This document shows, piece by piece, positions 53,080-60,642 of a stretch of 64,000 nucleotides of DNA. Within the stretch, counting starts at the first letter, position 1. Each line of letters opens with the position of its first letter. A program made the translations under genes and the position numbers. The stretch is taken from positions 1 through 64,000 of the forward strand of contig CAZWWH010000011.1 of NCBI GenBank assembly GCA_964637365.1. The letters are read 5' to 3'. Source of the DNA: Cryptoclostridium sp964637365 (GTDB taxonomy: Bacteria > Bacillota > Dehalobacteriia > UBA7702). The notes beneath the pieces were generated by a model. The model was not told the origin of the DNA. It saw nothing but the letters and a program-made list of their open reading frames with translations, and did not search any database.

Positions 53080-54153
53080 TTATTCGTACTGATCGAAATG
53101 CTCTTTCAGCGATTTGTAAACAGAATCATTGGGATTTTCGGAAAGTATGCTGTCAAGCGCATTTTTATAGATTTCCGTATTGTAAAGTTTCTCGATATCG
53201 TAATCCGTTGTATAGCCAAGATCAACAATGGCCTGCTTCAGCGCAACCGTTCCTTTTTTATCCGGATCGGGAACAGAAGAACCGTAACCTCCGTAAACCT
53301 CGGTTTTGATGTATGCTTCATCAATATCGATGTACTTCTTGATATCCTTAATGGTTCCGTCTTCATTTTCCTGTGTAAATTTATATGCCTTAATCAACGC
53401 GCGCTCAAATGCGTTATAAGAAGCCGGATTTGCTTTCAGTGCCTCTGTTGCGGCAACCTGACGGCAGCAAGGCTGATTTTGCAGCGCCTCTTCCTCAGAG
53501 CAACGGTATACGACCTTATATCCCTGCCCCTCAGCGAGAGAAGCATAGGGGGAATATACCGAAGCGGCGTCAATGGTACTGTTCTGTAAAGCGGCGTATG
53601 CATCCTTCTGGCTGTCAAAATAAACGATATTTACCTTGTCATTGCCCTCGCCGATTGCAATTCCTGCATTCTTTAAGAGAATCTGCAATTCTGCATCCTG
53701 AACGCTGTTTTTAACCGAAGCTACATTTCTTCCCTTTAAAATGCTGATATCCCAATCTGACTTGCCCTCCGTGAATTCGGACTTAATCACATAACCGTGA
53801 CCGTTTGTCATAGCGCCGCCGAAAATCGTGAGATCATGTCCCTGGCTTTGGAAGGTAAGCGTTGGAACCGAGCCGATAAACGCCACATCCAGCTTGCCTG
53901 ATTCCAGACCGGAGGAAAGCTCAGCCGCACTGGAAAACTGCGTAAGAGTAACATTCAGACCTTCGTCTTTGAAGTATCCCTCCTCCTTGGCGACGAAGGC
54001 AAGCAGGTGAGCGGTTGAATTCATGTATCCGATGTTAAAATCTGTTTTTTCAAGCTGTACATCCGGATTTTTCTGTTCGTTAGAATTTGAGCATGCCGTA
54101 AAAGACAGCAGAAGCGTTAAGGCAAGAATACCTGCAAGTATTGATTTTTTCAT
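53080..54153 (-). CDS. ABC transporter substrate-binding lipoprotein (SsuA/TauA/NMT1-like)
   Basis: A 357-aa lipoprotein with signal peptide and lipobox (LLLSFTACSNSN), then a type II periplasmic-binding fold of the nitrate/sulfonate class: NIGYMNSTAHLLAFVAKEEGYFKDEGLNV at residues 40-68. Two adjacent cysteines (PCCRQVAATEAL) lie about residue 230, unusual in an exported protein. Start ATG at 54153 after AAAGGAA. The ligand is not predictable from sequence; relatives bind alkanesulfonates, taurine, aromatic acids or pyrimidines. Confidence 0.9.
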   Translation of the reverse strand: MKKSILAGILALTLLLSFTACSNSNEQKNPDVQLEKTDFNIGYMNSTAHLLAFVAKEEGYFKDEGLNVTLTQFSSAAELSSGLESGKLDVAFIGSVPTLTFQSQGHDLTIFGGAMTNGHGYVIKSEFTEGKSDWDISILKGRNVASVKNSVQDAELQILLKNAGIAIGEGNDKVNIVYFDSQKDAYAALQNSTIDAASVYSPYASLAEGQGYKVVYRCSEEEALQNQPCCRQVAATEALKANPASYNAFERALIKAYKFTQENEDGTIKDIKKYIDIDEAYIKTEVYGGYGSSVPDPDKKGTVALKQAIVDLGYTTDYDIEKLYNTEIYKNALDSILSENPNDSVYKSLKEHFDQYE

Positions 54154-54202
54154 GGTGAATTTCCTTTCTGTATGGTTAACTTGTAATTTGATATTTATGT
54201 TT

Positions 54203-54379
54203 TCATTCTCCGCAGCAATCGGGGATATCGTTTTCGTATGTAGGGTTTGTTGATTCACAGCAATACGTCTGCGTACTTTCAGAGGATTCACAGCAATCCG
54301 ATTTGTGTCCTAATCCTTCGCATCCTGCAAAGGTAAGTAAAGCAGTACGGCTAAAACAATGCTCAGGTATTTTTTTCAA
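54203..54379 (-). CDS. small cysteine-rich protein, possible broken lipoprotein
   Basis: A 58-residue frame starting with TTG at 54379, eight bases after a perfect AGGAGG. It has eight cysteines in 58 residues, arranged as FAGCEG and then three pairs: SDCCES, TYCCES, PDCCGE. In the neighbouring frame the same DNA reads KYLSIVLAVLL, a signal-peptide-like core, before it stops; one change at the A7 run and a compensating one downstream would make a lipoprotein whose cysteine is the AGC. First protein gene of the operon, 50 bp before the binding protein. Could bind metal or be a sulfur store; unknown. Confidence 0.5.
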   Translation of the reverse strand: MKKIPEHCFSRTALLTFAGCEGLGHKSDCCESSESTQTYCCESTNPTYENDIPDCCGE

Positions 54380-54410
54380 GATATCCACCTCCTGCATCAT
54401 AGAAATAAGC

Positions 54411-54526
54411 ATAAAAATACGGAAGCCTCGTGTCTGCGGCTTCCGAGAGACATGCAGCCGTTCATACGGGAACATTAATTACCGCATTCGCTGTGTGCAG
54501 CATCGCACCCAGCGGCAGTCTCTCGG
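54411..54526 (-). promoter_or_regulatory. attenuator controlling the importer/oxidoreductase operon
   Basis: Terminator on the minus strand: CGGAAGCC (54445-54438) pairs with GGCTTCCG (54427-54420), followed by TATTTTTAT. Antiterminator: CCGAGAGAC inside the leader peptide gene (54526-54518) is complementary over nine bases to GTCTCTCGG (54451-54443), which overlaps the terminator's first arm. A third pairing GCGGC/GCCGC inside the leader can hide the antiterminator strand. Stalled translation at the Cys codons would favour readthrough. Structure seen; response to cysteine inferred. Confidence 0.75.
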
Positions 54527-54574
54527 CCGCGTTATACACATACACATCTTTTCTCTGTTTTGAGTTTTTGTCAT
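54479..54574 (-). CDS. cysteine/methionine-rich leader peptide
   Basis: A 31-codon frame from the ATG at 54574, behind AAGGAGG, to a TAA at 54479. It reads KMCMCIT in the middle and RDCRWVRCC near the end: five Cys and four Met in 31 residues. It is too short to be a normal protein and sits between the promoter and an attenuator terminator. The design parallels the cysteine-attenuation leader peptides described in Mycobacterium and other Actinobacteria upstream of sulfur genes. Probably senses Cys-tRNA charging. Confidence 0.75.
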   Translation of the reverse strand: MTKTQNREKMCMCITRPRDCRWVRCCTQRMR

Positions 54575-54606
54575 GGTAAGTGGCCTCCTTTTCTTTTGAT
54601 GGCTAT

Positions 54607-54640
54607 ATTATACACTAACTCTTTCGATTTATCTAATACC
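54607..54640 (-). promoter_or_regulatory. promoter of the importer/oxidoreductase operon
   Basis: TATAAT on the minus strand at 54612-54607 with a poor -35 (TTAGAT, about 18 bases upstream). Transcription would start near 54600, 26 bases before the leader ATG. The weak -35 suits an activator. Confidence 0.65.
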
Positions 54641-54679
54641 ATATAGGTATAGTAGGTAATAGGGTTTGCCTATTACCTA
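54636..54679. promoter_or_regulatory. two palindromes upstream of the operon promoter
   Basis: ATACC-ATATA-GGTAT (54636-54650) abuts the -35 region, and TAGGTAATAGG / CCTATTACCTA (54653-54663 and 54669-54679) is an 11-base perfect inverted repeat. There is no T-run, so they are not terminators. Position -35 to -80 fits a LysR-type activator, whose gene ends 44 bases further upstream. Half-sites with ATAGGT also occur before cysK, patB and the Rrf2 gene. Confidence 0.65.
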
Positions 54680-54722
54680 AAACGCTTCTCCGTCATTAAT
54701 ATTTGCTGTTTTTCTTTAAAGA

Positions 54723-55646
54723 TTATCTTTGTGCTGCAAGATATTTCTTAATTTCTTCAATATAAAGGTTTCCCATTTTGCTGATGATCTGACGTTTTTT
54801 GACGATATAGCCTATCTCCATTTGACTATCCGATGATTTTTCGGCATTCTCAAATGGTATCGCTATATATTCGCTGCCGTTTAACTCTTCGCAAATAATT
54901 CCTGAGCACAGAGTATAGCCGTTCAGACCTACCATTAAATTCAGCATAGTGGCACGATCGTTGGTTTTAATCGATCTCGGATAATCATTCGTACTGAGTG
55001 CTTCCTCAGCAAAATAAAAGGAACTGTTGCCGCCCTGCTCAAAGGACAGGCAGGGGTATTCACCGAGCTGTTCTATTTTTATGGAGGACTGCGAAGCAAG
55101 GGGGTGTCCCCTCCAAAGATAAACATATGTGTTACACACGATTAACGGATGAAATTCCAAATCATTGGTTCGCAGCAATTTTGATAAAATACTTCGGTTG
55201 AAATCATTCAGATAGAGAATGCCGATTTCGCTTCTCATAGCGCTGACGTCTTCTATGACCTCCCGTGTCTTGGTTTCGCGAATAGCAAACTCATATTCTG
55301 CCGTATTGAACTTTTTTACCAATTCCACAAAGCTTTTTACTGCAAAAGAATAATGCTGCGTGGAAACACCGAATTTTTTCTTACGCACGCCAAGTTTTCC
55401 GTATTTATCCAGCAAGGTTTCGTACTGATGGTATACCTGTCTGGCATATGCAATAAACTCCATTCCATCGCTTGTCAGCGTAACGCCTTTTTTGCTTCGA
55501 TGAAAAATGATTATACCTATTTCTTCCTCTAAATCATGCATAGCTTCGCTGAGAGACGGCTGGGATACATATAAGATTTCCGCCGCCTTATTGAGCGAAC
55601 CTGTTTCAGATATCGTAATCGCATAATGAAGTTGTTGTAATGTCAT
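54723..55646 (-). CDS. LysR-family transcriptional regulator
   Basis: A 307-aa LTTR. Winged helix at residues 1-60 (LHYAITISETGSLNKAAEILYVSQPSLSEAMHDLEEEIG) and an effector domain after residue 90. Start chosen at ATG 55646 (MTLQQLHY); another ATG 12 bases upstream lies too close to the AAAGGA site. The similarity is to the CysB/CbbR-like general type, not to a specific sensor. It is encoded just upstream of the sulfur/oxoacid operon on the same strand, 20 bp after the amidohydrolase gene; I infer it activates the operon at the palindromes near 54.65 kb. Confidence 0.88.
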   Translation of the reverse strand: MTLQQLHYAITISETGSLNKAAEILYVSQPSLSEAMHDLEEEIGIIIFHRSKKGVTLTSDGMEFIAYARQVYHQYETLLDKYGKLGVRKKKFGVSTQHYSFAVKSFVELVKKFNTAEYEFAIRETKTREVIEDVSAMRSEIGILYLNDFNRSILSKLLRTNDLEFHPLIVCNTYVYLWRGHPLASQSSIKIEQLGEYPCLSFEQGGNSSFYFAEEALSTNDYPRSIKTNDRATMLNLMVGLNGYTLCSGIICEELNGSEYIAIPFENAEKSSDSQMEIGYIVKKRQIISKMGNLYIEEIKKYLAAQR

Positions 55647-55665
55647 CTGAATCACCATTGTCCTT

Positions 55666-56454
55666 TCAAAAATTGATTTTCAATATTGTTTCTGCATTCC
55701 GGAAAGCTATCTGTTCCTGTTCCTCCGTACGCAGACCAAGCTGTAAAAAAGCCTCCGTTTCTTGAACCGGATCCCATAGCGGAAAATCGCTTCCGAACAG
55801 AATTCTGTCCGCCCCGTAGCCCCGTATATATCTGACCATCTGATCTGATGGAATAAAACTCATACAACTGGAAATATCAAAATAACAGTTTTTATCTTTC
55901 AGGAGTTTAAACCCCTCGTCAAAAACGGACCATCCTCCAAGATGCGCCGCAATTACCTGAAGCTTCGGAAATTCATTCAAAATCCGCAAAAGGCGTCTCG
56001 GATGAGAAAAATCATACCGTCTGTCACCGCAGTGAACAAGTAATGGAAGATCTCCCTGCAGTCGGTCATATACAGGAAACAGTCTTTCATCGTCAATCGC
56101 AAATTGCTGCGAGTCGGGGTGAAGTTTGATCCCTTTTAAACCGGATGATTCTATATAATCAATTTCGCTGTTGAAATCACTCATACCGGCATGCAGAGAT
56201 CCAAATCCGAAAAACTCTGTGTGATCAGCTACTTCTTGAACAATAAATTGATTGATGTGATGGGCCTGTTCCGGTTTAATAGCTACCGGCAGCAGAACAT
56301 ATCCTGAAATTCCGGCGTTTTTCCCTCTTTTCAGCAAAACATCGGAGGTTCCGATAAGGCTTGTATTTAAGTCGTAAAATTTACAAATACTGTCGGTAGC
56401 TTTTTTCGCGATGCTTTCGGGATATATATGAGTATGAAAGTCAATTATTTTCAT
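55666..56454 (-). CDS. amidohydrolase-2 family metal-dependent hydrolase
   Basis: A 262-aa TIM-barrel enzyme of the ACMSD/amidohydrolase-2 group. Metal ligands: DFHTHIYPE (residues 5-13), KLHPDSQQ (about 129), VHCG (about 154), AAHLGGW (about 184) and GSDFPLWDP (about 235). Family members decarboxylate or hydrolyse aromatic and small carboxylic acids. In the same transcript as the LysR gene. Could act on the imported compound; no substrate evidence. Confidence 0.85.
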   Translation of the reverse strand: MKIIDFHTHIYPESIAKKATDSICKFYDLNTSLIGTSDVLLKRGKNAGISGYVLLPVAIKPEQAHHINQFIVQEVADHTEFFGFGSLHAGMSDFNSEIDYIESSGLKGIKLHPDSQQFAIDDERLFPVYDRLQGDLPLLVHCGDRRYDFSHPRRLLRILNEFPKLQVIAAHLGGWSVFDEGFKLLKDKNCYFDISSCMSFIPSDQMVRYIRGYGADRILFGSDFPLWDPVQETEAFLQLGLRTEEQEQIAFRNAETILKINF

Positions 56455-56629
56455 AATGTATTCGTTACCTTTTCATTCAATCTTGTATTCGTTAGAAAAT
56501 TTTTTCACATCTGTAATCGGTCGAGAGGACACCGCATTCCGTACAAATATGATAAATTTCTAATCCCCCTCTTAAAAACCTATTAAATATATGTTATTAT
56601 AGGGTTATAAAAGCGAGGTGCATTTTAAT

Positions 56630-57054
56630 ATGAAAATTTCAACAAAAGGGAGATACGCTATGCGTATGCTTTTGAATTTAGCAGAGCATCAAAATTTCGG
56701 TTATATTGCGCTGAAAGACATCGCATCTCCAAAAAGTATTTGGAGCAGATTATTCCGGTTTTTAACCGATCTGGGTTTCTTAAAACAAACAGAGGATCAC
56801 AGGGCGGTTATCAGTTAGCAAAAACGCCGGATAAATATACTGTCGGTGAAATTCTCCGTTTAACCGAAGGTTCGCTTTCTCCAATTGCCTGCGTGGAACA
56901 GGAAGCGCCTGACTGTGAACGAAGTTCAGAATGCGCCATGCTTCCTGTATGGCAGGGACTGTATAAAGTAATCAATGAATATCTTGACGGAATCACTTTG
57001 CAGGATATTTTGGACGGTCAGCGAGAACGATATATCAACGACTATGTAATTTGA
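56630..57054 (+). pseudogene. Rrf2-family regulator (CymR/IscR-like), frameshift by small deletion
   Basis: MKISTKGRYAMRMLLNLAEHQ and ALKDIA open a canonical Rrf2 winged helix from the ATG at 56630. The frame then ends prematurely, but another frame resumes at KKYLEQIIPVFNRSGFLKTNRG SQGGYQ and runs to 57054 with the normal C-terminus. Compared with family members, the helix between DIA and SKKYLEQ is missing: about 13 bases lost near 56724, which both removes recognition-helix residues and shifts the frame. Cysteines CVEQEAPDCERSSEC are retained. In Firmicutes the related CymR represses cysteine genes with CysK. Confidence 0.8.
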
Positions 57055-57060
57055 TGAGTT

Positions 57061-57106
57061 AACATCCTTCAGAAGCAAAACAGCTTCTGAAGGATGTTTT
57101 GCTTTT
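57061..57106. terminator. bidirectional terminator between Rrf2 and mccA
   Basis: AACATCCTTCAGAAGC (57061-57076) pairs with GCTTCTGAAGGATGTT (57083-57098), a 16-base stem with T-runs on both sides. It ends the convergent transcripts of the Rrf2 gene and of mccB-mccA. Confidence 0.92.
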
Positions 57107-58016
57107 ACTCATACAAGTGTTTACTGAAATATCTGTCTCCTCTGTCCGGAAGAATGATGACAATATTGCCTTTTGCTCCGTTATCGATTAGCTTTTTCGC
57201 AGCAGATAGAGCCGCACCGGAGGAAGAACCCGCAAAAATGCCCTCTTTTTCAGCAAGCTCTCTTGCACCCGTGAAAGCGTCGTTATCATCTATTTTTACA
57301 ACCTGATCGACTAAGGACATATCCATCGTATCGGCAATAAAATCGTTGCCGATACCTTCAATATTGTAGTCTCCATGCTCACCGCCGCCCATAGTGGAGC
57401 CGATGGGATCGGCAAGAATTCCTTTGATATCCGGATTCTGTTCTTTTAAGTATCTTACAACTCCGGTATATGTGCCTCCGCTGCCTGCGCCCGCAACAAG
57501 ATAGTCTATTTTTCCATCAAGATCATCGTATATCTCATGACCGGTTGTTTCATAATGCGCCAGGGGATTTGCCTGATTTTTGAACTGTTCCAGCGAAACG
57601 GCGCCTGGGATGGAGGCTCTCAGTTCCTCCGCTTTCTGCGCAGCGCCCAGCATGCCTCCTTCTCGTGGGGTATTTATTATTTCTGCTCCCAATGCACGCA
57701 TCAATGTCTGCTTTTCCTCAGAAAACTTCGTGGGTACTACAAAAATGATCCGATAACCTCTGTTCAGAGCGGCAAATGCAATGCCGAGCCCGGTATTGCC
57801 CGCTGTTGCCTCCACAATAGTGCCGCCCATTTTGAGAAGTCCTTTTTTCTCTGCGTCTTCAATCATATACTTACCGATTCGATCTTTTACACTTCCTGCC
57901 GGATTGTAAAGCTCTAATTTAGCAAACAGTTTCACACCTTCCGGAAGCTCTATATGGGTAATTTCGACAAGCGGTGTTCGACCGATCAGTTCTTGCATGG
58001 ATTTATAGTATCCCAT
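57105..58016 (-). CDS. mccA: cystathionine beta-synthase / O-acetylserine sulfhydrylase-like (MccA)
   Basis: A 303-aa fold-II PLP enzyme. Schiff-base lysine in YNPAGSVKDR (about residue 44), EATAGNTGLGIAFA (about 69-82) and the PLP-phosphate loop GAGSGGTYTG (about 180). In Bacillus subtilis the gene next to mccB is mccA, which makes cystathionine from homocysteine and O-acetylserine. Directly abuts mccB. Distinct from the cysK at 62 kb (EPTSGNTG there). Function by gene neighbourhood and family. Confidence 0.85.
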   Translation of the reverse strand: MGYYKSMQELIGRTPLVEITHIELPEGVKLFAKLELYNPAGSVKDRIGKYMIEDAEKKGLLKMGGTIVEATAGNTGLGIAFAALNRGYRIIFVVPTKFSEEKQTLMRALGAEIINTPREGGMLGAAQKAEELRASIPGAVSLEQFKNQANPLAHYETTGHEIYDDLDGKIDYLVAGAGSGGTYTGVVRYLKEQNPDIKGILADPIGSTMGGGEHGDYNIEGIGNDFIADTMDMSLVDQVVKIDDNDAFTGARELAEKEGIFAGSSSGAALSAAKKLIDNGAKGNIVIILPDRGDRYFSKHLYE

Positions 58017-59177
58017 TTACTTTTCCTCACTTTCTGCAATTGCGCGTTCAAGATCTGTTCTCAGATCCTCTGCGTTTTCAATGCCCACGGACAGGCGAAT
58101 CAGTCCGTCTGTGATGCCTACCTTTTGCCGAATCTCATAGGGGATAGACGCATGGGTCATGCTGGCAGGATGGCAGACAAGGCTTTCCACACCACCGAGA
58201 CTTTCAGCAAGGGCAATCAAATGAAGCGAAGAGAAGAATTTTTCAATGTTGTAACTTTCTTTGAGTTCAAAAGATATCATCGCTCCTCCGTTCTTTGCCT
58301 GACGCTTGTTGATCTCATAGCCCTGCGCATCCGGCAAACCGGGATAATACACTTTCTTGACTGCTTTTTGATGGCTCAGATATTCGGCAAGCTTCTCCGC
58401 ATTTTCTACATGGCGGTCAAGACGGACGCCAAGCGTTTTGATACCACGGATCAAAAGGAACGAATCAAACGGGCCAAGTACTCCGCCGGTAGCATTCTGA
58501 ATGAACGCAAGACGATCAGCAAGTTCTGCGTTATTTACCACAACAAGACCCGCCACGAGATCGCTGTGACCGCCGAGATATTTTGTAGCGCTGTGAATAA
58601 CGATATCCGTTCCCAGTTCGATCGGTCGCTGCAAATATGGAGTCATGAAAGTATTATCAACGATGGAGAGGATACCATGCTTTTTCGCAAGAGCTGCAAC
58701 CGCCGCAAGGTCTGTAATCGTCAGCAGGGGATTCGCGGGACTTTCCACGAGAATCGCCTTAACATCCGGCGTTATTTTCTTTTCCAAAGCGTCGATGTTT
58801 GTGGTATTTTCAATGGAATATCCGATTTCAAAGTTCGCAAATATCTTTTCGAGCACACGGAAGGTACCGCCGTATACATTACTGGATATCAGTATTTTAT
58901 CTCCTGATTTGAAAAGGCTGAGTACTGCCGTGATTGCCGCCATACCCGATCCAAATGCAAAGCCGGCGGATCCGCCCTCAAGCTCTGCGATCAACGCTTC
59001 CAGTGCCGCTCTTGTCGGATTACCCGTGCGGGAATACTCCCAGCCTGTATTTTCTCCAAGACCACGCTGCTCATAAGTCGAGGTCTGATAGATCGGTACA
59101 TTGACAGCTCCCGTATATTTATCACCGTAAATGCCGCCGTGAATGAGTGCGGATTCGATTTTCTTATAGTTTGCCAT
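58017..59177 (-). CDS. mccB: cystathionine gamma-lyase / homocysteine gamma-lyase (MccB-like)
   Basis: A 386-aa Cys/Met-metabolism PLP enzyme. YSRTGNPTRAALEALIA, FGSGMAAITAV, and the PLP lysine in SATKYLGGHSDLVAG (about residue 198). Start at ATG 59177 with AGGAGG eight bases upstream; a longer frame to 59231 has no site. It would split cystathionine to cysteine, or act as a methionine gamma-lyase. Placed between mtnN and mccA, as in the B. subtilis mtnN-mccA-mccB operon. Confidence 0.88.
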   Translation of the reverse strand: MANYKKIESALIHGGIYGDKYTGAVNVPIYQTSTYEQRGLGENTGWEYSRTGNPTRAALEALIAELEGGSAGFAFGSGMAAITAVLSLFKSGDKILISSNVYGGTFRVLEKIFANFEIGYSIENTTNIDALEKKITPDVKAILVESPANPLLTITDLAAVAALAKKHGILSIVDNTFMTPYLQRPIELGTDIVIHSATKYLGGHSDLVAGLVVVNNAELADRLAFIQNATGGVLGPFDSFLLIRGIKTLGVRLDRHVENAEKLAEYLSHQKAVKKVYYPGLPDAQGYEINKRQAKNGGAMISFELKESYNIEKFFSSLHLIALAESLGGVESLVCHPASMTHASIPYEIRQKVGITDGLIRLSVGIENAEDLRTDLERAIAESEEK

Positions 59178-59194
59178 TTTTGTTTCCTCCTGTT

Positions 59195-59458
59195 TCATAA
59201 TGAATTGATTAGGTTCTGAATGACAGCGCAAGATAAAGCTGCTGTCTGTTTCTCAAATGTTTCAAAAGATTCTGCCGCTTCTCCGTCCGCACAATCAGAA
59301 ATAGCACGAAGGACAACGAACGGAATTCCCGCGTATGCGGCCGTTTGAGCAATAGCCGCGCCTTCCATTTCCACTGCCGCCGCTCCGAAATCGTGAAAGA
59401 TGGATTGTTTCAGCATCCTGTCGGCTACGAATATATCTCCGCTGGCAATTCGTTTCAT
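59195..59458 (-). pseudogene. mtnN: 5'-methylthioadenosine/SAH nucleosidase, C-terminal part only
   Basis: An 87-residue frame from an ATG overlapping the metK stop. It contains the back half of MTA/SAH nucleosidase: IASGDIFVADRML, AAVEMEGAAIAQTA (substrate Met-Glu) and VLRAISDCADGEA with the catalytic Asp. Full-length enzymes have about 230 residues, and the N-terminal part with the general-base Glu is missing. A deletion seems to have fused the C-terminal half in frame at a coupled start. Unlikely to be active by itself. Confidence 0.75.
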
Positions 59459-60642
59459 TCTGCTTTCTCCCTTACTTTCTTTATGAATGCTTCCGCGATA
59501 TCGACATTTTCCCATGTAAAATCCTGATCCTCACGACCAAAATGTCCGTATGCAGCGGTTTTCGCATAAATCGGGCGGCGAAGCACGAAGTTATGTATGA
59601 TAGCTCCGGGTCGCAGATCAACCAGTTCCGTTACAGCTTTTTGCAAAATCTCATCAGATACTGTTCCTGTACCGAAAGTGTTTACATGAACCGAAACAGG
59701 AGCGGCAACGCCAATGGCATAGGCAACCTGAATTTCTGCCCGTTTAGCAAGACCTGCCGCCACTATATTTTTCGCGGCATACCTTGCGGCATAGGCGGCG
59801 CTGCGGTCAACCTTTGTGGGATCTTTACCCGAAAAGGCTCCGCCGCCATGACGGGCGCCGCCGCCGTATGTATCTACAATGATTTTTCGACCGGTAAGGC
59901 CGCTGTCGCCGACTGGACCGCCGACTACAAAACGCCCGGTAGGATTGATCAGAATCTTATCTTTCGCCGGAATCCAGTTTTCGGGAATCACCGCTTCTAT
60001 AACTGTACGAATGACGTCTTCTCTGATTTGTTCTTGCGAAACATCAGGATCGTGTTGGGTTGAAATAATAACCGTATCCACGCCGACTGGAATATCGTCT
60101 TTGTATTTTACGGAAACCTGTGTTTTACCGTCGGGACGCAAATAGGAAAGCGTTCCGTTCTCTCTGACTTCAGTAAGCCTAAAAGCAAGACGGTGCGCCT
60201 AGGAGATCGGAAGGGGCATAAGCTCCGGCGTTTCATCGGACGCATAGCCAAACACCATACCCTGATCGCCAGCGCCCGTTTGCGCATCTACTCCATTACC
60301 TCTTGTTTCCAAAGCACGATCGACGCCCTGCGCAATATCCGGCGATTGTCTGTCAAGACGAAGGATGATTTCAGCGGTATCGGCGTTAAACCCCAATTCT
60401 TCCCGGTTATATCCGATTTTTCGTACTGCGTTTCTGACAATGGCTTCGGTATCAATTTCCGCTTTGGATGAAACTTCACCCACCAAAATAACCGTGTTGT
60501 TCTTTACGACAGTCTCCACGGCTACACGGGAATCGGGATCCTCCCTCAAATATGCGTCCAAAATAGAATCGGATATGATATCGCTCACTTTATCGGGATG
60601 TCCTTTTGTTACCGATTCTGATGTAAAAATAAATTCGTTCAT
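59455..60642 (-). pseudogene. metK: S-adenosylmethionine synthetase interrupted by one in-frame TAG
   Basis: Full-length MetK of 395 codons: SESVTKGHPDKVSD at the start, GAGDQGMVFGYASDE, GGPVGDSGLTGRKIIVDTYGG and the C-terminal DFTWENVD. A TAG at 60201-60199 replaces the residue after PLPIS in PLPIS-x-AHRLA, normally Leu or Tyr; the frame continues unbroken on both sides. If real, the gene is dead unless the codon is suppressed; MetK is normally essential, so another copy must exist or the codon is read. ATG start coupled to the methyltransferase stop. Confidence 0.85.

Noticed and set aside
57954..58907. 317-codon frame on the plus strand
   Set aside because: Antisense to mccB with no start signal; the mccB frame has all PLP motifs.
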